Positions 1 through 10,414 of a stretch of 25,221 nt of DNA are shown here, one piece after another; position 1 is the stretch's first letter; each line of letters starts with the position of its first letter. Position numbers and translations under genes: made by a program. Under the pieces are notes generated by a model. That model was not told the DNA's origin, searched no databases, and worked only from the letters and a program-made list of their open reading frames with translations. Source of the DNA: Lenisia limosa (Eukaryota; Breviatea); assembly GCA_001655205.1 (NCBI GenBank), contig LPNZ01007156.1, forward strand, positions 1-25,221. Reading direction: 5' to 3'.

Positions 1-173
1 ATATCAGCAGAAAAAAGCGATTCTTTTTTTTTCAAAAAACAAAACAAACCTATCAAGGATAAAACAAATAACAACAACAAAAGAAAAGTAATGAGTAATA
101 AAAACAAATAAGAGATAGAACAGCCTTCGTCCAATTGTTCCTCTTTTATCAACCAATTAAACAGTGTATCTCT

Positions 174-675
174 TTATAAATAGATAATTTGGAATAATGC
201 TACACACCCAACTGACCCATCATCAGAGTCGGGCTCATCGTCAATGAAAGCAGATCTGAGGGGAGATGGGCTACGTGAGACTTTACGCTCTCTTTTTGGC
301 TCCGGGGATGGCGACCTGTTGTGAATGAGCTATTGTGCTTCAGCGGGAGATTAAAAGTACTCACGATCACCAAACAGAAGATAAGGGGTATGGTTAGCAA
401 GGTGGCGCAATTGCTCTCATCGAAACTTTTAATGATGATAACCCTACTTAAACACACCGTGAAACTTTTTTACTTGGCCGCTTGCGAATAATGGTATCAT
501 CACTGTCGCTGTCGGACTGCAGTGTTATGGGAGGATGATAGGACGACTTTTATCGCATTATATCAACATTTTAAAATAAAATAAAACAAAAAAGCACCAA
601 GAGAGACCGAAAAGAGGGAAAAGGTTAGTGAGAGAATAGAAGTTAAGGTCTGCAACTCACTTCTCCCCCTACCAT
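174..675 (-). CDS. SR/RS-like acidic protein, N-terminal part
   Basis: Three exons are supported: 675-661 (MVGGE), 546-458 and 315 to about 174. The phases agree: exon 1 ends in phase 0 at a GTGAGT donor, and exon 2 ends in phase 2 at GTGTGT, completing an Arg in exon 3. Exon 2 carries an acidic serine run (SDSDSDD) followed by basic RKRPSKK. Exon 3 carries SPSPEPKRERK and a second RSPSP, then an acidic run (DDEPDSDDG). SR/RS dipeptides with alternating acidic and basic blocks are typical of nuclear splicing or chromatin proteins, but no folded domain is visible, so the function is inference. The reading frame of exon 3 runs to a stop at 174-176. A GTCAGT or GTGTGT donor just before that could instead carry the gene off the left edge. 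The gene lies downstream of, and in the same direction as, the acyltransferase gene. Confidence 0.55.
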
Positions 676-1141
676 TTTCAATCTCTTCTAGAAAAAAGAA
701 GAAAGAAAATAATAAATGACAACAACAAGCGGAAAAGGAGGAGAAAAATTCTAAAAATTGGCTAAAAAGAGGGTTACGGCCGCATGGACCCGATTATTTG
801 CTCACAACTGGTCGGTCAGTGGTTAAAAACACGTCACAAATAGCAGGCTTGCGTGGTGCCTGCGTCTTGTCTGTAGCTTTGTGGGTTTGTACAGAATGTG
901 TATTTTTCTCGCTCTCTCAATTAAGTAATACATTTGCATTCTTGTTCTTAAAAAAAGTTGAGAAGCAGAAACCATTTTACGCATAATCATATATGTGTCA
1001 TAATCATTGCATATAGACTCAAAGACTGGTCAAATTAACTCCCAAATCACAGAAACCAATATGCATAGAAATGGAAACCACGCCTCTAACAAATACACCA
1101 ACCATATACAACCCTCTGATTGAGGGCTATACTTTACGAAA
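676..1141. other. intergenic, between two minus-strand genes
   Basis: This stretch separates the stop of the acyltransferase gene from the start of the SR-like gene. It is AT-rich with purine-rich runs and holds only short unspliced open frames without coding character. It must contain the acyltransferase 3' UTR and the promoter of the SR-like gene, but I see no clear TATA box or other named element. Confidence 0.5.
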
Positions 1142-4100
1142 TTAGTTAATTGACACTTCAACTGTAGGAGAATCCTCTTCAATAGTTGCTTCTGCTTCAG
1201 CGAGACTCTGGGGGGGGGGCGGTAATGAAAAATTTATGACACAAAAAAGCCCAAATCGCAATGAAGAAAATACGATGATGTAAAGGTACTCATTGAAAAT
1301 AGAATCAATAATCTTGCCACAAAAGAGAGTATACTCACAAACATGAGTACAGACAACAAATCAATCAACCAAAAACCAACCGCGTCCTTTTTGGGGTTCT
1401 CTGAAGAAACATGGTGGACTGAAAGGGTGTTGGGTTGATCCATTTTGGTGATATGGCTGTTATCATCGTCAACCTAGTCTCATTAGCAGCAAAGCGGCCT
1501 CATTTCAAAAGTTGCTAAACAAACAGTATCTCAGTCCCCCCCCCCCCCCNNNNNNNNNNNNNNNNNNNNNNNNNNNNNNNNNNNNNNNNNNNNNNNNNNN
1601 NNNNNNNNNNNNNNNNNNNNNNNNNNNTCAAAAGTGAGAATAGCGGTATTGCTCCCAAGCCCCGCAAAGAAGACCTGGGTGTGGAGGCGTGAACTAAGTA
1701 TATTTGGATTAACTCGTGTAAGAGAGAAACTTGTTGGTATCATTGTGGTATTTGGCCGACCATCCACATCATCACGCTTTCACACTTAGACGAGATATTG
1801 GATTAACAAAAAATAGCAGTCATTTGAAGTACAAGGCTCGGAAACACACCTCTTCAACCACCCATCTGAGGGCGACAGCAGCCCATGTGGGGTGAGTATC
1901 ACATATGGCCGCCCTAAAGTGTCATTTCGAACCAAAACAACGTGGAGGAAATGCTATCGTACCATTTGTCACGAGTAATGGTAAGAGACTCGCCAAATTG
2001 GGTGGAGATCTCTTCGAGAATGTTCTGTTCGTATTTGCGGAGGGGTGTGGGGGAGATCAGTTGCTACAATATGAGAACTTGAACTATAGAGATTATTACC
2101 AACATACCGCTTGTCTATGGATGCTCTTGGACCCCTTCTTAGCTCTTTTATCTGAACCATGCTGAAGGTGTAAATGCGAAACATAGCCAATGCCTACGGT
2201 CTCCGCGACGTTCTCCTGTGTAACCGAGGTGTCAGCACCCAAGGCGGTGGCGGAGGTCAGAACGGCCTCACAAGTGGATCTGAAGATCGTTTCCTTTCCA
2301 CGAGACAAGACGACGAACGAGGCATGAATCTAATAAAATCAGAGAAGTTCAGCTTCAAACTAGAGTTGCAACACTACGTTTCAATAGCCCACCATTTCTT
2401 CCTTTGAGAGGTGTTCCAGAGGATCGTACATCCAAGACATAGCCAAAGCAAACGAGCGGAAAGACAGCTCACCGCGTCTGCAATCCTGGGGTATATAACA
2501 GGTTGGTCTCACAGGATCATATGAAGCTGCGTTATTATTAGTTTATTTGAATCTCAGAAAGAAGAAAAGGGTCCACCTACCCATTCTGCTCTCTTCATAT
2601 GAACACCCGGATTCTTGGACAAAGTCTTCATATACTTCTTCGCTTTTTGAGCTTGACGCTTCCGGCGCTATATCAGTGAGACACGTCCCCAGCGAGATCG
2701 ACACATCCTTCTCCTTTGCAACAAGCCAACCTTAGCAGCGGAGAGGTCGGATTTCGGAACTTTGTGAATGTCAAAGACTTGGCGGATCTGATGCGTTACT
2801 TAAACACCGCACAATAATATACACTTCTCTAATGTGCAAAGTTAACAAATAAAAGAAGATATCTGGCCGAAACACCATCAATTTATATACATGTACTTAC
2901 CATGTTGGCAAGGCCCATGCCCTCGATGTCAAGAAGCCCCATCATTGATCGACAGTACTCAATATCGGCTGCTGATACCATTGGTGACTCAATATCTCCG
3001 TCTAAAAAGGAGAGTCAGGAAGAATTACCCTCACAAATGACCATATTTATCACAAAAAATCAGACTCCATTTCTTTTATAACTTTGTAAAGACAAGTTCT
3101 TTTGGCTATCTCATTCCTACCATCTAATACAGTGCAGTCCACACCTAATACACGTGCAATATCCATGACACTAAAACGTAAGGCATAGTAACCGGAGGTA
3201 AACTTACAACAAAAGAAAGTCCATTGTGTTTCTCGTTTTAGCAGTAGTCATACCTGAGGAACCCATGGCGGCGAGCGTCCATTTTGCTGAAGCGGCGAAG
3301 TAAAACACGTACGTCCTATTGAATGATAAAAGGAATACTATGAAATCATACAATAATTGGAGTGTCTGGTCAGGTGAGTTAACACATGGATAGACAAGGT
3401 AGCAAAGGTCAAATTGCCATTGACCCTCTCACATCAGGTTCAAGTCCAGCGGTTTTGAGCTCGGCCATGACCCCTGTTTGCGGTACTCCAGCACGGCGGT
3501 AGGCATTACGCAGGAAGAAGTCGGCATAGGTATGTTCAGTCTTCCCGTGCTGCAAAATGAGAAGATCGTTACAAAATCGGGTATTGGTAAAACACTGAAA
3601 AATACAACAGCAGCCAGGTTTGCAAACTTCATAAAGCCTGGCCATTTGGTATCTGACGTTGTTGGCGTAGAGATTGGGGTTATCAAGTTCATCTTGAGAA
3701 GGAACATACACAGGAAGGTGTGTGACCTATTTTGTGAGACTATTCTCACGAACAAAACATTTGTTATTGATATCATATATATAGATATGGTCATTCACCT
3801 TGACTCTGTTGTAGAACTGGGTACAGAGTCTGAAAATCATCATCAAGGGGTTTTGTTGAGTCCAAGAGGCGTCGTAGTGAGAGTTCGGGTACTGAATAAC
3901 AATAGGGCGGACGGGCAGACCAATAAACGCTCCTGGAATAGTCAATTCCTTTGGTTGTGACAACAGCAAACCCTCCGCCCACCCTTTTTGAACATTATCA
4001 TTTGCTGAGCACTGGTGGTAGTTCCTTCGGGGAACACCAGGACCGGTCGGAAGTTGCCAAGCTAAGTTGTTAACTCAAGTTTAAAGTAAGTGGCTAATAG

Positions 4101-5474
4101 CCTACAAATACATAAAGAAATGAAGGATAGCTTCACCATGAAAAAAAGGGCCACAAATTACCTCAGCTCTACGCTTGATCTCTTCAAGAACGTGTTTGCG
4201 GGAGTCATGGTCAGAGCGATCAACAAAGATGGTCTGAATATCATGACTACAATAGAAACTCGACAATAAAATATAATACAGTATATGACAAATGCAATAT
4301 ACTATATGATATGATATGCAGACACAGTGACCGGGTAAGTCTTGACCAATTTTCCTTGAATAATCAGAGAACAAATCGGTAAAGACTGTAATATATATGA
4401 TATAATGATATATTATAATACATGTACATATATCATATGTAATACATGTAATATATACAATACATAATATATACATATATGATATGTGTGTGTGTCTAAG
4501 ACCCTGAAACCTGAAGAGCCTTGGCTAGTCCTCTGACGATTAAGNNNNNNNNNNNNNNNNNNNNNNNNNNNNNNNNNNNNNNNNNNNNNNNNNNNNNNNN
4601 NNNNNNNNNNNNNNNNNNNNNNNNNNNNNNNNNNNNNNNNNNNNNNNNNNNNNNNNNNNNNNNNNNNNNNNNNNNNNNNNNNNNNNNNNNNNNNNNNNNN
4701 NNNNNNNNNNNNNNNNNNNNNNNNNNNNNNNNNNNNNNNNNNNNNNNNNNNNNNNNNNNNNNNNNNNNNNNNNNNNNACAAGAAGGCCATTGCTCCCCAT
4801 TACCAGCGGGCAAGGAGCTAAATGATAGCACGTGTAGATAATGTCAATCCAGGAAACTAGACGAGTGAACCAGGGGGCCTAAGCGCAACAAAATTCGGAA
4901 TAATGCATGACAACTCGCCGCTAAGTTGACACACGAGTATATCCATAATTTAAACGTGTTAAATATCAGCCCATTTTATTTCTTAAATATACAAGACAGT
5001 ATCTCACTAACCACAGTAATCAGCCATAAAAATATTCAGAAAAGAAATTAAATCGGCTCTCTCACCATGGTTGCTGACAATGATCGGAGCCTCCTCCTCT
5101 TGAGTTTGATATGTCACTTCGTGGGGCTTCATGTATCGCACTTGGACCCAGAAATATCCAAAGAAGAAGAACACCAAACGCCCAAAGACTCTCATAACGC
5201 TGATCAGAAACCTACGGAATCCTTTGATGGGTCGAATATTGACCTGTTCCCAGCTCAAGCCGGCAACAGCAAGGAGAGCAAAGATCCACAGGCCAAAGCC
5301 GAAGAACAGAATACCGGCAATGCGAATTGGAAAGACCAATATACCAAGGACGATCATTTTGAAAAGTTCCCATTGCTTATTTCCCTTTGAAACTGTGATA
5401 AATGGGTTGTAGGACTTCTGATTTATAGGGCTATGGCGTAAAGGAGGCATTTCAAGATCAGCCAGAGGGAGCAT
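1142..5474 (-). CDS. EF-hand-type lysophospholipid acyltransferase (LPCAT1/2 family)
   Basis: PlsC-family membrane enzyme that transfers an acyl group from acyl-CoA to a lysophospholipid (Lands cycle), probably in the ER. Exons: 5474-5012, 4817 into a gap, gap to about 4503, 4246-4162, 4061-3983, 3932-3799, 3726-3628, 3549-3433, 3315-3254, 3170-3121, 3001-2901, 2787-2731, 2667-2581, 2485-2393, 2329-2108, 2063-1963, 1913-1850, 1674 into a gap, 1473-1339, 1207-1142. Exon 1 has YNPF, two hydrophobic segments (about residues 40-73 and 88-110) and the catalytic NHGERAD (His136-x4-Asp141). Later exons carry FVDRSDHDSR, VFPEGTTTS and IGLPVRPIVIQYP, the remaining acyltransferase motifs, then VYVPSQDELDNPNLYANNVR as in LPCATs. 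The C-terminal half has EF-hand-like units (FSKMDARRHGFL, FDIHKVPKSDL, DCRRGELSFRSFALAM) whose loops lack most calcium ligands. Nearly all phases agree; the exons around 4545-4777 and 1550-1627 are incomplete. The tail after residue DKW has no clear relative that I recognise. Confidence 0.93.
1550..1627. other. assembly gap, 78 N
   Basis: It directly follows a C-run and lies inside the acyltransferase gene between exons 1674-1628 and 1473-1339; part of an exon may be hidden. Confidence 1.
1751..1808 (-). repeat. dispersed intronic repeat, copy 4 (5' part)
   Basis: On the minus strand it reads TTGTTAATCCAATATCTC, then AGCGTGATGATGTGGATGG and TCGGCCAAAT, close to the left half of copy 3 apart from a small insertion. 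It lies in an intron of the acyltransferase gene. Confidence 0.55.
4380..4490. repeat. AT palindrome tract in intron
   Basis: Repeated TATATGATAT, ATATTATAATAC and ATACATGTA units lie in an intron of the acyltransferase gene, close to the 233-base gap. Shorter TATGATATGATATG runs occur at 4305-4320. Confidence 0.8.
4545..4777. other. assembly gap, 233 N
   Basis: It hides part of the acyltransferase domain between catalytic motifs I and II, probably one or two exon ends and an intron. Confidence 1.
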
Positions 5475-5737
5475 TGCGCCCTGTTCGAATTACTTCCTCA
5501 AACTATATATTAATAAAATATAATAATTTTTCTGATTTCTGATGTTGTGTTTGACTAAAAAAAAAACTCAAATTAAAGAGGATCATTGATCAGCGTTTTA
5601 AAACAAAAATGAAAAAATAGTGTGAAAATACTTGAGAGAATGAGAGAAAACTGAGAAACTGAGGCGAAATTGAACTGAAATCGAAGGGAGAAACAGAGAG
5701 TAACACAGAATAAACACAATATTTGTGGGCATTTGGA
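5475..5737. promoter_or_regulatory. divergent intergenic region, likely shared promoter
   Basis: The start codons of the acyltransferase (minus) and the type I membrane protein (plus) face away from each other across 263 bp. The interval must hold both promoters and 5' UTRs. It is AT-rich, with a TATATTAATAAAATATAAT stretch near 5505-5523 and, closer to the plus-strand gene, a GAGAGAA-rich purine block (about 5630-5700). Assigning either as a core element is inference. Confidence 0.5.
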
Positions 5738-8700
5738 ATGTTCTCATTTCCAGGAACTCTTTGCATCCTTTTGGCTCTGCTGCTTCAGCAAGTAGTCTGT
5801 TACGATATCAAGGTCCACAAGTTAACAGATGAGGATGGTGGAGTTCGTAAATATCCGAGTTACATCTTCCGTTACCAAGACTTCATATCAGGGTTGGTCA
5901 TAAAATAAATGGCGTACGTTAATAAATAGCTTTTGATTCTTATTAGATTGGATTTCTGACCAGGTTGTGTCATAGTGTCCACGTCTTCCTTTCATGCAAC
6001 TGTCATTCTATCACCCATACCCTTCTTCACCCCCACAGAAGCCTCCCCCCTTTACCAATCTACACGTCCATATCCAGTGACGGATATATGTACGTGGCAT
6101 ACACATCAATCAAGCCACAAGGAGTCATCCTAAAGGTTAATCCTGAGAATGGTAATCAGGCTGCTCGCTTCACCGTTGATTGCACCGAAGTAGGTCGGGT
6201 GACTCTTTTGCTTACGTTCTTCCCCAAGTGATTTTTGTCGCCCTAGTCGACTGTTTCACACACCTATAGATACGTGGTTTGGCATTAGAGGAAATTGGTG
6301 GCGTCAACAAGGTTGGTTATTTTTGTGTACCATATTCGGCCAGATACTACCTTATTTTTTATTTCTCATTGCTTTTTAGTATTATATCATATATATGATA
6401 TCATATATCATATAATATATATATCTATATATATTTACTCATTGATTATTGTTAGCGTTTTGTGTTTTATAGTCGATGGGATTAAGACCTGACTGCAGGG
6501 GCAGCACAAGAAATCATCTGGCAGCTAAATGACCCTTTAGATCTCATTACTAGTCCGACGAGGGACAGGTTGTGCGGTGGGTGGTGGATTCGAATCTTCT
6601 TTAATGGTAGCTTTCGGATCCCGTTTCTTCATATTTATCAGTTGGACTTTTGTGATAGAGTAGAGTTGTTCACCTCCCGGCCCGTGTCCCACATGTGACA
6701 CCCTTGAATATGTACAACTCAAAATGGAAGATGGCTCCACTATCACCCCGGGAACCCTGGTCGATAACAAAATCTATGACTTCAAACTTGTGGGTTTTTG
6801 AACTAATTGCCAATATGCAACAAGATCCTGATGTGAATCAACGGGCGGTTTTGGACCTCTTTATTATAATTCAATTAATATAAAAATAACAAACTTGGTA
6901 ATCTAATTCTGAAAATCAATTATCTCGCAAAAGAGAGTTTTTTTTTTTCCCCTTCTATTTATCGTTACTGTACAAACTTAGGGAGATAGTCGTCTGGTTT
7001 TTGGCCTAGTGACTGGTGGAGGCTATCAGTACACGGCGTACTACAAGGTTAGTAATCAGAAAGCATTGAAATCTGAGTGATTTGGTTTGACTTTTTAGGT
7101 TCATAGTATTTCGAATATGTGTTCAGGACTGGAACCTGGTCATGAAGGTGATTCTCTCAAAAGATGGGGTGAGTTTCTAATCAAGATCATGACACATATT
7201 TCTTCTGAAGCTATCCGCCAACCAATTCAGATTTATCTGGTCCGCCTACATATGACCTTGCGGCGGGAGTAACGAACGGCTGGTGGTGAGGGGGTGGGAG
7301 GAATATGTATACGACTTATTTATTTTTTATTTCTCATTGCTACTAAATAATATGAAATATCGATATATGATATAGTAAGTCTTGTGCTTTATGCATATAA
7401 CTGCTCAAGATACTCTCACATTTGTTACGATTCAGCTGGGGATGCAGCCACAGCATGGGACACACGGTGGCACACAATGATGTGGTTGGAAATTCTGGTG
7501 CCATATGTCTGAGTGACGCTTACCCTGGTGGGAGGCCTGAATGACATGATGGAAGTTTGAAATTCTCACTCCCCAGGCAAGGGCTTCTACTTCAACCATA
7601 GGACGAAGATCTACCTTTCAGATGGCAACATGGCGGGTAAAACTAATGGTGGAATAGGTTGGAAGGTGCAGCGCATAGGATGCTGATCATTTAGTCCATG
7701 ATTTGTGTTCACTCTCTTTAGGAGATCTGATATCTTTGGGAGATGAAGGATGGCTTGCTATTGCCTCCACTCCTAATACTGGTGTGGGGGTATGTGTTAA
7801 CTTACATACTACTATGTAGTACTATATACATATGATATACTATTGCTCATGTTTTGCCAACTTAGCCAATCAATCAAAAGTGTTTGTGACAGTCCCATTT
7901 ACAACCACCTCAGAGAAAAGCAAAGCCTATCCCGATAATGACTTGGTTCTTTTCCATATTGACAAGGATGCAACGGTAGCAGGAAGAGAATCTTGTTTCT
8001 CAGTTTTGTTGTCAATTTCTTCCTAACAACTTATCTTGACAGCCCGGTGACCCCATTTGGCTAACTGACACGACCGGTCGTCATGAATACCCACATGTTA
8101 TCAAACAGAAAGATAATTCATTCTGTGGGATAGGGGTCAAATAACACACTAATGATTTTTGCCTGACCTTCTAGTGGTGATGTGGAGAAAGAAAGTAAAC
8201 ACTGCGTACCAGTACTTCTTGGCACCAATGGCATCGGTATGTTATTATCTTCAGATTTAGATATGGAAATGCTGATTCTTAATATCTTATTCTATAAAAC
8301 CGTCGGAATGGCTATTTTCTGGAATAGAATTAACTGTACTTTGCTATCCTGACTTGTCAGGATTATGTACTAGGTGACAGTACTGCAATTCAAAACACTG
8401 CGCTCTTTAGGTTCGTGAGAAATCTTTTATTATGAACTGCAATATGATCTTAATCCTTTTCGCATCTAATAATGACTATGCAGTGAAAGAGATCCACCAG
8501 TTGCACTACCCCATGGTGGTGTTGCATGGGCATTTCCCTGGACCTTTGATTCCGGTTTCCCCAACCCCACGTATAGCGAAACGGCTGACCTTTATATTGT
8601 CACAGTTGATGGTTTGTTGGACACTGGGAGTCATATCGGCAATCATGTGTCGTTGGGTAACACTTTTCAGCTAAGTTTTCCGATGATGATGACTCTGAAA

Positions 8701-9482
8701 ATGATCAGGTTTGTACACTTGCCTTTTCCATCCCAATTCTAAGAGTTTAGAATTCTGATGATGATGACGGAGGAATTATCAGTTCTATTAGCCCTGGTGG
8801 TAAGAGGGGGGTGTGCATTTATCACAAATCAACCCTTTATCTTACCTCCAAGGTTCAGCAGGAAGCATCATAGCTGGGATAGCGGTTGTTGGTTTAATTG
8901 GAGCTGGTGGTGCGGCTGCTTTCATTGTTTATAAGGTCTGAACTAGATGACTGCTACCCACATTTTCTAAATAAGTGTTTTTGAGATGATACTTCTTTGC
9001 TATTCAGGACAGCTTTTTGACACTTTTCAGAAGAGAAGCACCACTGCATCCCCAAGAGACTACGAGTTACATTCTTCCGCTGTTGTTCCTGGGGTATGTC
9101 CGTCTGGGTTGGATTCAAAACAAAGTTACACTTTAGCCATCCAAACCGTCTCGACACCAACCAGCACCAAGCCGTAAACCACCACCACCACCTGCTAAGT
9201 CTTCGTTCAAACCAGCTTCGGGTAGGGGTTAACCCACTTTTAATGAGTTTCCCATGCTACAGGCCCCCCCTCACGTGCCCCTCCGAAGCCCTTCAAACCT
9301 GCTGTGGCTAAGGCCCCTCCCACAAGGTGAGGTTTTTAGAATGTTTCATCACCAAGATTGCTGGAATTTTCTCTTTTGAACTGATTCTCCATCCTGCTCA
9401 TTTTTACAGAGCACCCCCGGGGCGAGCCCCTCCAAGGGCGTCTGGTAAACTGAATTCCAATCTTGTTGGAAAGTTTCAGTAG
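5738..9482 (+). CDS. unrecognised type I membrane protein with Pro-rich tail
   Basis: Twenty-three exons, about 596 residues. Exons: 5738-5892, 6078-6189, 6270-6297 (3' end uncertain), 6487-6568 (5' end uncertain), 6666-6789, 6982-7047, 7099-7168, 7231-7285, 7436-7527, 7577-7636, 7722-7781, 7866-7975, 8043-8124, 8175-8236, 8361-8410, 8484-8611, 8671-8708, 8751-8799, 8853-8935, 9031-9093, 9137-9221, 9263-9326, 9410-9482. The start gives a signal peptide (MFSFPGTLCILLALLLQQ). The ectodomain is beta-rich with recurring short strands and Gly/Trp turns (RGLALEEIG, CSHSMGHTVAHND, KGFYFNHRTKIYLSDGN, GRHEYPHVIKQKDNSFLV), suggestive of a beta-propeller but not a named family. An acidic stalk (KFSDDDDSEND, SDDDD) precedes one helix (IIAGIAVVGLIGAGGAAAF) and a basic, proline-rich tail with PPPPP and RAPP repeats that could bind SH3 or similar domains. 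Phases agree throughout. It is probably a surface receptor or adhesin; its ligand is unknown. Confidence 0.82.
6335..6372 (+). repeat. dispersed intronic repeat, copy 1
   Basis: It shares TTCGG-CAGAT-----ACCTTATTTTTTATTTCTCATTGC with an inverted copy at 23256-23295 and the final 22 bases with 7315-7340. It lies in an intron of the membrane-protein gene and is followed by a long TATGATATCATA palindrome tract. Confidence 0.6.
6381..6436. repeat. AT palindrome tract in intron
   Basis: A run of overlapping ATATGATATCATAT-type palindromes directly follows repeat copy 1. It can form hairpins on either strand. Confidence 0.8.
7315..7340 (+). repeat. dispersed intronic repeat, copy 2 (partial)
   Basis: It shares the TTATTTTTTATTTCTCATTGC core with copy 1, and an AT palindrome tract follows here too. 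It lies in an intron of the same gene, about 950 bp downstream. Confidence 0.55.
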
Positions 9483-10414
9483 AATTTTGGGCTAATATTA
9501 TGTTTCTATGTATTGGGGTGGGGGTATATTTGGGTTTTTTTTTTTATTCATTCAATAATGTATTGTCAAGATGTCAGAAGATGGTTGAGAAAGGATGCAA
9601 TTTCAACAGAGTTCGTCAGCTGAGTATATGGATACCTTAGGACTCCCACTTCCCAAACTTCTCTTACTCCATTAAATAGTTTTCAAAAAAAGAGATAACT
9701 ACCAGTATTAAAACTCAATACTACCAAAAGAAATAGCCAGCAACAGCAACACTGACAGAAATAAAAACGGGTATGTAACAGGCTCAACACAAATTTGTAC
9801 AGCATTTGTACCTTGAAGAGTTATAAATGTTAAGGTTGACCCCTCTGTGAAGATTTTGGCTATTTCTAACACCTGATCGAATTGCCATGGATGATAAGCA
9901 TGATATGATGATGTGGGAGGGACGATACTAAATACGCAGGGAGGCTCCATATTTACCAAATCTAATGATATTGTGATAATTCATAGCTACAGTTGGAGAG
10001 GAGGGAGCATAGATATTGCTTTGTAACTCACAGCAGTAACTCAAAGGCGCCGTAATCCTTGCAATATTACTTTACTATGCTATTTGGAGTAATTCTGAGG
10101 ATATTTTGAGACCAAATAGACCTAGATGAGCCAGAACTACACAACCTAATACAGCAACCAGGACACCAATGATATAATGTTATTTAATTTAGCTTTCATC
10201 AGCCTAATCCACTAGCTAATACCCGAAAAGAGAGTGCGTATTTTTCAGAAAAATGAAGGGATCTTGTTGATCAACTGCCCTTTTCAACAAATTGTTTTCA
10301 TTGAATTCGTAATTTTTGATGAAGTCAAAAGTTAAGTAGCGTTACAACCAGTCAGTTTTATATTCTCAGTTTAGTAGCAAACAAAGAAGAACAAGAGTAC
10401 TGCAATTCGTCACA
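9483..10414. other. intergenic, AT-rich; one doubtful minus-strand frame
   Basis: About 930 bp lie between the stop of the membrane-protein gene and the MLF start. The interval includes the 3' UTR (with a T-run near 9535-9544) and the MLF promoter side. Apart from the minus-strand open frame listed separately, I see nothing with coding character and no repeat or RNA gene. Confidence 0.5.
9708..9959 (-). CDS. possible small minus-strand gene or last exon
   Basis: An open frame of 83 codons ends in a strongly hydrophobic C-terminus (YPFLFLSVLLLLAISFG), preceded by ordinary-looking sequence (QVLEIAKIFTEGSTLTF). This could be the terminal exon of a membrane or lipid-anchored protein, with an acceptor AG just upstream at about 9966. 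I found no upstream exon whose phase fits, and a chance open frame in AT-rich intergenic DNA is just as likely. Confidence 0.25.
   Translation of the reverse strand: MVNMEPPCVFSIVPPTSSYHAYHPWQFDQVLEIAKIFTEGSTLTFITLQGTNAVQICVEPVTYPFLFLSVLLLLAISFGSIEF

Noticed and set aside
1914-1916. TAG as the stop of the acyltransferase gene
   Set aside because: It forms the acceptor of a 49-bp intron (donor 1962); splicing continues in phase into AAICDTHPTWAAVALRW with further exons.
3478-3960. 160-codon plus-strand open frame
   Set aside because: It is antisense to four acyltransferase exons whose phases and family motifs agree; it has no family character of its own.
4102-4476. 124-codon minus-strand open frame rich in Ile/Tyr/Cys
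   Set aside because: Only 4246-4162 is a real exon of the acyltransferase; the rest is AT palindrome intron read through.
5067-5390. 107-codon plus-strand open frame
   Set aside because: It is antisense to acyltransferase exon 1, which encodes the catalytic His-x4-Asp motif.
8657-8670. 14-bp intron GTAACACTTTTCAG in the membrane-protein gene
   Set aside because: Too short to splice; a donor at 8612 gives a 59-bp intron with the same phase and a better protein.
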